From: Pseudomonas sp. GM79
GTDB taxonomy: Bacteria > Pseudomonadota > Gammaproteobacteria > Pseudomonadales > Pseudomonadaceae
Assembly: GCF_000282495.1 (NCBI RefSeq)
Contig: NZ_AKJE01000066.1
Location: 26,336 to 90,335 of the forward strand
Direction of reading: 5' to 3'
Length of the DNA stretch: 64,000 bases
The position numbers and the translations under genes were made by a program. The notes beneath the pieces are model-generated. The model ran no database searches. It saw nothing but the letters and a program-made list of their open reading frames with translations, and was not told the origin of the DNA. This document shows, piece after piece, positions 59,043 through 64,000 of the stretch; positions within the stretch are counted from its first letter, which is position 1, and every line of letters begins with the position of its first letter.

Positions 59043-60242
59043 TCAGCGTGAAGCTGCTTCTACAGGTTGAGTCTTCGTGGCCAACGTCAGCCACCAATAA
59101 ATCAGCGCCACCGCATTGATGCCCGCACCCAGCCAACACACCCCGATCCATCCCGCCCAGGCGTACATCGCCGTCGAACCGATGGAACCCAAGGCGCTGC
59201 CGATCGAATAGAACAGCATGTAGCCGGCGGTGAGTCGGCTTTGCGCTTCGGGGCGCACGCTGTAGATCATGCTCTGGCTGGTGACATGAACGGCCTGCAA
59301 ACCCAGATCCAGGGTAATCACCCCAAGCAGCAGCGCCCATAACGAGGATTGGGTGAGGGCGATGGGCAGCCACGAGGCGAGCATCAGCAGCAACGACAGC
59401 CCACTGGTCCATTGACCCAGACCGCGATCGGCCAGATGCCCGGCGCGAGCGGCGGCCAGCGCACCGGCGGCTCCGGCCAGGCCAAACAGTCCGATTTCGG
59501 TGTGGGAAAGTGAAAGCGGCGGGGCACTCAGTGGCAACACCAAGGGTGTCCACAACACCATGGCGCTGGCGAAGGTCAGCAGGGCGAGCATGGCTCGTTG
59601 ACGCAATACCGGTTCTTCCTTGAACAACGTGAATACCGAGCCGATCAACGCACTGTAAGCGCTATCCAGTCGCGCATCTTCGTGCCTGGGCAGCACACGA
59701 AACAACAGCAGCGCCATCACCAGGGTCAACCCGGCGGACAGCAGATAAATCGAACGCCAACCGGCCAGATCGGCCATGCCGCCCGCCACCGTTCGTGCCA
59801 ACAGAATGCCGACGACAATGCCGCTGGTAATCACGCCCACCACGCGTCCACGTTGTGCCGGGATGGCCAGCGTCGCGGCGTAGGCCACCAGGACCTGCGT
59901 CACGACTGCCAGTAACCCGGTCAGCGCCATTCCGAGCAATAGCCAGGCGCTGTTCGAGGCTAACGCGATCATCAACAAGGCCAGTGCTGAAAACAGGGTT
60001 TGCGTCACGATCAGCCGGCGACGGTTCAACAGATCCCCTAGCGGAACCAGCAACAACAGACCCACGCCATAACCGATCTGGGTAAGGGTGACGACGATTC
60101 CGATAGTTGCCGGTTCCATGGCGAATGCGTCGGCCATGGCATCGAGCAGCGGTTGTGCGTAATACACATTGCCGACGGCCAGGCCGCAGGCGACAGCAAA
60201 CAGCAGCACGACTGCGCGGCTCAAGGTGTGGTCAGGTTTCAT
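59043..60242 (-). CDS. MFS transporter, DHA1 (YnfM/inner-membrane exporter-like)
   Basis: A 399-residue 12-helix MFS protein with VLLFAVACGLAVGNVYYAQPLLDAMA as the first helix, the typical start of the YnfM-like branch, and the G-rich loop PLGDLLNRRRLIVTQ between helices 2 and 3. The substrate is unknown, and drugs or arabinose-type sugars are possible. The ATG at 60242 follows AAGGAAG. It is divergent from an HxlR regulator and the gap holds an inverted repeat suited to HxlR binding. Confidence 0.83.
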   Translation of the reverse strand: MKPDHTLSRAVVLLFAVACGLAVGNVYYAQPLLDAMADAFAMEPATIGIVVTLTQIGYGVGLLLLVPLGDLLNRRRLIVTQTLFSALALLMIALASNSAWLLLGMALTGLLAVVTQVLVAYAATLAIPAQRGRVVGVITSGIVVGILLARTVAGGMADLAGWRSIYLLSAGLTLVMALLLFRVLPRHEDARLDSAYSALIGSVFTLFKEEPVLRQRAMLALLTFASAMVLWTPLVLPLSAPPLSLSHTEIGLFGLAGAAGALAAARAGHLADRGLGQWTSGLSLLLMLASWLPIALTQSSLWALLLGVITLDLGLQAVHVTSQSMIYSVRPEAQSRLTAGYMLFYSIGSALGSIGSTAMYAWAGWIGVCWLGAGINAVALIYWWLTLATKTQPVEAASR

Positions 60243-60264
60243 CACAGGCTTCCTTTTGTGGTTT

Positions 60265-60308
60265 CAAAATAAAACCAGTTGTACGGTAGGGAGTCTGGTT
60301 TTATATTG
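60265..60308. promoter_or_regulatory. Inverted repeat operator between the MFS and HxlR genes
   Basis: CAAAATAAAACCAG (60265-60278) and CTGGTTTTATATTG (60295-60308) are inverted copies with one mismatch in 14, spaced by 16 bases. They lie in the 96-base divergent gap and probably bind the HxlR dimer. Confidence 0.7.
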
Positions 60309-60338
60309 CAACCACATTGGTTGCCAGCGGACGTGGTC

Positions 60339-60785
60339 ATGGTTAAACGTACAAGCATGGAAGGCGCCGAATGTCCGGTCGCCCGTTCACTGGACGCGAT
60401 TGGTGATTGGTGGTCGTTATTGATCGTGCGCGATGCGTTTGATGGCCTGCGGCGATTCGGTGAGTTCCAGCGCAATCTGGGCATGGCCAAAAACATTCTC
60501 TCGGCACGCCTGCGCACGTTGGTGGCTCACGGGATTTTCGATCTGGTGCCAGCGTCAGACGGCAGCGCGTATCAGGAATACGTGCTGACGGAGAAGGGCA
60601 AGGGCCTGTTCCCGTTAATCATCGGATTGCGGCAGTGGGGCGAGGCGTTTTTCTTTGAGGCGGGGGAGGCGCATTCGCGGGTTGTCGATCGTGAGAACGG
60701 TCGACCGGTGCGGGCGCTGGAGTTGCGTGCCGAGGATGGGCGTTTGTTGGGACCGCAGGATTGTGTGCGGATCGCTGCCCAGTGA
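60339..60785 (+). CDS. HxlR-family transcriptional regulator
   Basis: A 148-residue winged-helix regulator with the HxlR signature (CPVARSLDAIGDWWSLLIVRDAFDGLRRFGEFQ, about residues 11-45, and RLRTLVAHGIFDLV in the recognition region). Such proteins often repress a neighbouring transporter or reductase under electrophile or oxidant stress; the single Cys at residue 11 is the usual sensor position. It probably represses the divergent MFS gene. Confidence 0.87.
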   Translation: MVKRTSMEGAECPVARSLDAIGDWWSLLIVRDAFDGLRRFGEFQRNLGMAKNILSARLRTLVAHGIFDLVPASDGSAYQEYVLTEKGKGLFPLIIGLRQWGEAFFFEAGEAHSRVVDRENGRPVRALELRAEDGRLLGPQDCVRIAAQ

Positions 60786-60786
60786 A

Positions 60787-60836
60787 AACGTCAAAAGATC
60801 GCAGCCTTCGACGCAAGCCAGCGATCTTTTGACGTT
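60787..60836. terminator. Perfect 16-bp hairpin between HxlR and M14 genes
   Basis: AACGTCAAAAGATCGC and GCGATCTTTTGACGTT pair over 16 bases around an 18-base loop. It lies between convergent genes and ends with only scattered Ts, so a bidirectional terminator or a REP-related element are both possible. AAAAGATCGCAGCC matches the third REP type. Confidence 0.65.
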
Positions 60837-60845
60837 AAAGGACAA

Positions 60846-61997
60846 TCAGCGCAGGGTATCGACCATGTCGGCGATGGTCGTCAGCACGTCCTTGCCCAAT
60901 TGCTTGGAGCGTTTGCCGCACCAGCCGGTCAGCGGGTTCGGTGCGTCGTTGTGGTCTTTGAAGGGCATTTCCAGGGTCAGCGACAGGCAGTCGAACTTCT
61001 GACCGACGCTGTTGCAGGCCAGGGTCATGTTGGCTTTGCCAGGCTCGTCGCGGGTATAGCCGTGTTTGGTCTGGAAGTCTTTGGTCTGATGTTTCAGATG
61101 ACTGCGGAAATGCTCTTCGAGTTTTTCGATCCGCGGCGTATACCCCGGGTTGCCTTCGCAACCGGCGGTGAACACGTGGGGGATTTCTTCATCGCCATGG
61201 ATGTCGAGGAACAGGTCGACGCCATACTTTTCCATCTGTTGCTGAACGAACAGCACTTCCGGGCTGACTTCCTGGCTGGCGCTCTGCCAGGCGCGGTTCA
61301 GGTCCTGGCCCATGGCGTTGGTGCGCAAATGACCGTGGAAAGCGCCGTCCGGGTTCATGTTCGGCACCAGGTACAGGTCGGCGCTGGCCAGGAGTTTTTT
61401 CAGCACCGGGTCGTCGTGTTTTTCCAGGCGCTCGATCACGCCTTCCATGAACCATTCGGCCATGTGTTCGCCGGGGTGTTGCTGAGCGATGATCCAGACC
61501 TTGCGCTGGCCTTCGGCGCCAGTACCTTTGCGTAACAGCTGGATGTCACGACCTTCAACGCTCTTGCCGGTAGCCAGCAGTTCGGTGCCGGCCTTGGTGA
61601 GTGCCTGTTCGATCAGCCAGTCATGGCGGCCACGGCTGTAAGGTTCGAAGTAGGCGAACCAGGCATGGGTCGCAGTGGCTTCGAGACTGAAACGCAGGCA
61701 GTCGCCTTCGAAGATGGTCGGTACCCGGAACCAGTTGACGTGGTCATAGGACGCCACCGCCTGATAGCCATCCCAAGCTTTGTTGTACGAGGATTTACTG
61801 GCGTTGTTCAGACGAAACCAATGCTCTTGACCGACGTGCAGACCGCTGGCCTTGAAGTGGAACCACTGGAAATGCTGGCTGCGAGTGTCTGGCTTGATCG
61901 CCAGCAGTGCTTGCAAAGGATTGCTGATGTCCAGCACTTCGATGTTGCCACTGTCGAAGTTCGCGTTGATGTCGAAAGAAGATCTAGCCACGGCCAT
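60846..61997 (-). CDS. M14-type cytosolic carboxypeptidase
   Basis: A 383-residue zinc carboxypeptidase of the cytosolic (CCP/M14_6) group. Zinc ligands are His174 and Glu177 in AQQHPGEHMAEW and His267 in LDIHGDEEIPH; the catalytic Glu343 is in SLTLEMPFKD. A beta-sandwich N-terminal domain (residues 1-125) precedes it, as in eukaryotic CCPs and the P. aeruginosa M14 protein of known structure. AGGAA upstream supports the ATG at 61997. The natural substrate is unknown. Confidence 0.9.
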   Translation of the reverse strand: MAVARSSFDINANFDSGNIEVLDISNPLQALLAIKPDTRSQHFQWFHFKASGLHVGQEHWFRLNNASKSSYNKAWDGYQAVASYDHVNWFRVPTIFEGDCLRFSLEATATHAWFAYFEPYSRGRHDWLIEQALTKAGTELLATGKSVEGRDIQLLRKGTGAEGQRKVWIIAQQHPGEHMAEWFMEGVIERLEKHDDPVLKKLLASADLYLVPNMNPDGAFHGHLRTNAMGQDLNRAWQSASQEVSPEVLFVQQQMEKYGVDLFLDIHGDEEIPHVFTAGCEGNPGYTPRIEKLEEHFRSHLKHQTKDFQTKHGYTRDEPGKANMTLACNSVGQKFDCLSLTLEMPFKDHNDAPNPLTGWCGKRSKQLGKDVLTTIADMVDTLR

Positions 61998-62277
61998 AAT
62001 CAATTCCTGAATACGTTTTTTTATGGCTGCTACTTTACACGCAAGAGAGGGAGAAACCGGGGGAAATTGCGAGGGTGAAAAGGGGGGGCGTCCTCCTTGA
62101 CGCCGATGCAGCTTAGAGACTGTGCAAGTGATTCTCAAGTGCTATTTTGCGTTAGTTTGGCCCAATGCTACCGGGCCTCTCTTGCCAACAGATATTCTTT
62201 TGATATCATCCGCGCCAATCGGATTTCGCAGCACCCACAGACTTCATTAGCCTGAAGCCAAAGCCAGAATAACTGGC

Positions 62278-62389
62278 AAAAAAAGACCCGGCAAAAAGCC
62301 GGGTCAAAAACCGTGATTAGCCTGATGAGGAGATAGTCCAGGAGACCGACCTAAGGTCCCTGGTCCATCGACTGATCTCGCGACCAGCT
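62278..62389 (-). ncRNA. prrF: PrrF-type iron-responsive small RNA
   Basis: Read on the minus strand this is a PrrF RNA of about 112 bases: CTGGTCGCGAGATCAG at the 5' end, the seed core CCTCATCAGGCTAATCACGG near the middle and a terminator (GACCCGGC-TTTTT-GCCGGGTC then Ts). PrrF blocks translation of iron-rich, non-essential proteins such as SodB when iron is low. A promoter (TTGACT-N16-TATTAT) and a Fur box lie just upstream. A single copy is seen here, unlike the tandem pair of P. aeruginosa. Confidence 0.93.
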
Positions 62390-62392
62390 GCT

Positions 62393-62411
62393 TGCAATAA
62401 TAATCATTATC
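62393..62411 (-). promoter_or_regulatory. Fur box over the prrF promoter
   Basis: TGCAATAATAATCATTATC matches the Fur consensus GATAATGATAATCATTATC at 15 of 19 positions. It overlaps the -10 region of the prrF promoter, so iron-loaded Fur would block transcription. Confidence 0.9.
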
Positions 62412-62480
62412 ATTTGCAAGTCAAATGTTTTTATCTGCGTGATTGGAAAATTCTTTCCTTTCTACTCCTGCGTATTCGCC

Positions 62481-62822
62481 TCAGCCCTGCTGTGCCCCTT
62501 CCAGGGATCGATCGACCATCGCCTTGGCCATGTCGATCATGTGCACCGTCGAAAACGCCAGATCCCGGCTTGCGCCCTGCAGCTGGTTGGCTGATTCATG
62601 CGCGGTGGCGGCGGCACATCGCAATAGATCCGAAGCATGGACCAATGCCTCTTCGCTGCTGATGTTACGGTTCACATCGAAGAAACGTTCTTCGCCGGCC
62701 TCTTCTGACACAGCTGGTTTCAAGTAATAGTCCAGTGCCCGCTGCGCGGCAGCCGAGCCTTTTGGCGAGTTGAGTGTGGTGTCGAATTGCATGTCGGGCA
62801 GGGTAATGCTGGGGATGGTCAT
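62481..62822 (-). CDS. DUF6124 family protein
   Basis: A 113-residue mostly helical protein with the Pseudomonas DUF6124 pattern: GSAAAQRALDYYLKP then a FDV-type segment and EEALVHASDLLRCAAATAHE, ending with DLAFSTVHMIDMAKAMVDRSL. The family is restricted to pseudomonads and has many paralogues per genome. Function unknown. It is divergent from the S24-type repressor, and the 131-base gap holds palindromes. Confidence 0.75.
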   Translation of the reverse strand: MTIPSITLPDMQFDTTLNSPKGSAAAQRALDYYLKPAVSEEAGEERFFDVNRNISSEEALVHASDLLRCAAATAHESANQLQGASRDLAFSTVHMIDMAKAMVDRSLEGAQQG

Positions 62823-62870
62823 GACGATGGCAAGCTCCGTGAGATAGATTCAAATCCGTGAGCCCAGCTT

Positions 62871-62925
62871 AGTACGTACTGTATTTGTGTCTTGAATTTA
62901 AATACTACAATTTGTGTTTTGTTGG
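62871..62925. promoter_or_regulatory. Palindrome and direct repeats in the repressor/DUF6124 gap
   Basis: AGTACGTACT (62871-62880) is a perfect palindrome. Downstream, TTTGTGTCTTG and TTTGTGTTTTG are direct repeats about 27 bases apart, with TACAAT (a possible -10) between. This is a likely operator region for the repressor encoded at 62954. Confidence 0.5.
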
Positions 62926-62953
62926 TCGGAGTACCCCACGTATCGTGCCGCAC

Positions 62954-63619
62954 ATGGATAAATGGATTGAATTGGTGAAGGCCAAAATGAGTGAACTCAA
63001 AGTCACTCAAGAGATACTCGCCGAGCGCATCGGAATGTCCCAGGGCGGCGTCGGCCATTGGCTGAATAAACGTCGTCAGCCCCGCATCCAAGAGATGAAC
63101 CGTGTCTTGCAGGCGCTGGGGATGGACTATCTGGAAGTCGCGATGGTGATCAGGGAACCGCAGATCTCACAGGATGAGGAGATCTCTCTGACGCAAAAGT
63201 ACAACCCGTACTTTCGCTACCCGGTCAGTGACTGGCGGGAAACCGCAGAGGTGCGCGATGGAGAACTATCGGCTTACGGCGCCTCATCGACTGTCAGCAA
63301 GCCGCGCTTCGAGCTGTCCGATTACCACGCCCAGGGCGCAGCGTTCTGGCTGGTGGTGGTTGGCGATGCGATGACCGCACCCACGGGGCTGAGCATTGCC
63401 GCGGACATGTTGATTCTGGTGGACCCGGCCATCGTGCCCGAACCTGGCAAACTGGTGATCGCCCAATGGCCCGGTAGCGCCGAGGCGGTTTTTCGCAAAC
63501 TGATCGAAGAGGGCGGGCAGCGTTACCTGGTCCCGCTCAATCCGACCTATCCGAAAGCCCTTTTCACCGAGGAATGCCGAATTATCGGCGTAGTGGTTCA
63601 GGCGACTGCCAAATTCTAA
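62954..63619 (+). CDS. PrtR/LexA-like transcriptional repressor lacking the catalytic serine
   Basis: A 221-residue protein with an XRE helix-turn-helix (ILAERIGMSQGGVGHWLNKRR, about residues 21-41) and a C-terminal S24 peptidase-like domain (130-221). In PrtR/CI/LexA the serine sits in GDSM. Here the site reads VVVGDAMTAPTG, with Ala139 encoded by GCG. The Lys is kept (K182 in VFRKLIEE). No Ala-Gly or Cys-Gly cleavage site is seen in the linker at 90-130. RecA-triggered self-cleavage is therefore not expected, and dimerisation is presumably kept. The ATG at 62954 is used. Confidence 0.83.
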   Translation: MDKWIELVKAKMSELKVTQEILAERIGMSQGGVGHWLNKRRQPRIQEMNRVLQALGMDYLEVAMVIREPQISQDEEISLTQKYNPYFRYPVSDWRETAEVRDGELSAYGASSTVSKPRFELSDYHAQGAAFWLVVVGDAMTAPTGLSIAADMLILVDPAIVPEPGKLVIAQWPGSAEAVFRKLIEEGGQRYLVPLNPTYPKALFTEECRIIGVVVQATAKF

Positions 63620-63658
63620 TCAGATCGGTCCTCGCAACGCGTAGGACCGATCTTCATT

Positions 63659-64000
63659 TCACGCGTGTTCCAACTCCACCAACGCACTGCCTTCGCTGAC
63701 CATCTCGCCTTCCTGGCAATACAACGCCTTGATAATCCCAGCGTGGGGCGCGCGAATGCTGTGCTCCATTTTCATCGCTTCCAGCACCACCAATTGCGCC
63801 CCGGCTTCGACCGTTTGCCCGGCCTCCACCAGCACTCGCACGATGCTGCCGTTCATAGGCGCAGTGAGCCCGCCCTGATGGCTGTGACTGGCTTCGACGG
63901 CACTGATCGGGTCATACGACTCGATGCGGCGCAGCTCACCATCCCATTGCAGATACAGCGTATCGCCCCGGCGGATTGCCCGATGCTGGCGGCGCAAGCC
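63659..64000 (-). CDS. Biotin-dependent acyl-CoA carboxylase alpha subunit, C-terminal part (3' end; gene runs off the window)
   Basis: The last 113 residues of a biotin carboxylase alpha chain of the methylcrotonyl/geranyl-CoA carboxylase type. The biotinyl domain is complete (APMNGSIVRVLVEAGQTVEA, with the biotin Lys in LEAMKMEHSI). The upstream part (biotin carboxylase) lies beyond the right edge. LiuD of leucine catabolism is the most likely identity, but an AtuF or urea-carboxylase-like chain is not excluded from this part alone. Confidence 0.82.
   Translation of the reverse strand, partial: GLRRQHRAIRRGDTLYLQWDGELRRIESYDPISAVEASHSHQGGLTAPMNGSIVRVLVEAGQTVEAGAQLVVLEAMKMEHSIRAPHAGIIKALYCQEGEMVSEGSALVELEHA

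Noticed and set aside
1..64000. CRISPR array, insertion sequence or prophage
   Set aside because: The dispersed repeats are inverted intergenic REP pairs without regular spacers, and no transposase, integrase or phage structural operon is visible. The lone VgrG is not part of a phage cluster.

Overview
The window is about 60% GC, densely coded chromosomal DNA of a Pseudomonas of the P. fluorescens group. The evidence is the tig-clpP-clpX-lon-hupB-ppiD order, a PrrF-type iron sRNA, HcnABC-type dehydrogenase subunits, and many intergenic GGGAGCGGGCTTGCTCGCGA repeats (Pseudomonas REP/REPIN). No insertion sequence, prophage or CRISPR array is visible. Both edges cut genes: lolD on the left and a biotin-dependent carboxylase alpha subunit on the right.

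1-17.8 kb is mostly housekeeping: lipoprotein release (lolD, lolE), tRNA hydroxylation (trhP), an AI-2E/PerM permease, a shikimate-dehydrogenase-like enzyme, a cupin protein, yceH, sstT, an MFS exporter, an NhaR-like regulator, a TerC-family membrane protein, several small lipoproteins or disordered proteins, pbpG and folD. 17.9-27.6 kb is the proteostasis block: tRNA-Arg, two near-identical tRNA-His units, tRNA-Leu, trigger factor, ClpP, ClpX, Lon (with a heat-shock-type promoter), HU-beta, tRNA-Asp and PpiD.

27.8-35.4 kb holds a DUF2242 lipoprotein, a perfect Anr/FNR box ahead of a micro-ORF, an AraC regulator in an operon with a nitrilase-fold protein that lacks two catalytic residues, fadH, a PLP desulfhydrase/deaminase-like enzyme and a cytochrome b561. 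35.5-42.6 kb is a 2-aminoethylphosphonate region: phnX, phnW, two LysR regulators, an organophosphate-type MFS transporter and an FAD amine oxidoreductase. A short orphan VgrG, a YebC-family protein, a leucine-rich-repeat protein kinase and an AFG1/ZapE-like ATPase follow.

48-54.6 kb is one minus-strand catabolic operon. It encodes a polyamine/opine-type ABC importer (ATPase, two permeases, binding protein) and the three subunits of an HcnABC/opine-oxidase-type flavin/iron-sulfur dehydrogenase, with a divergent IclR regulator. 55.8-58.9 kb is an ECF sigma/anti-sigma pair divergent from a catalase-family peroxidase and a cytochrome b561. Both directions carry the same bipartite promoter motif. 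The right end has an MFS/HxlR pair around a strong inverted repeat, an M14 carboxypeptidase, prrF with its Fur box, a DUF6124 protein, and a PrtR/LexA-like repressor whose catalytic serine is alanine.

The most interesting signals are the matched ECF promoters, the predicted non-cleavable S24 repressor, the Anr-box micro-ORF locus, the two degenerate enzymes (nitrilase-like and C39-peptidase-like), the LRR kinase, the phosphonate oxidase/transporter unit, and REPINs lodged inside operons.
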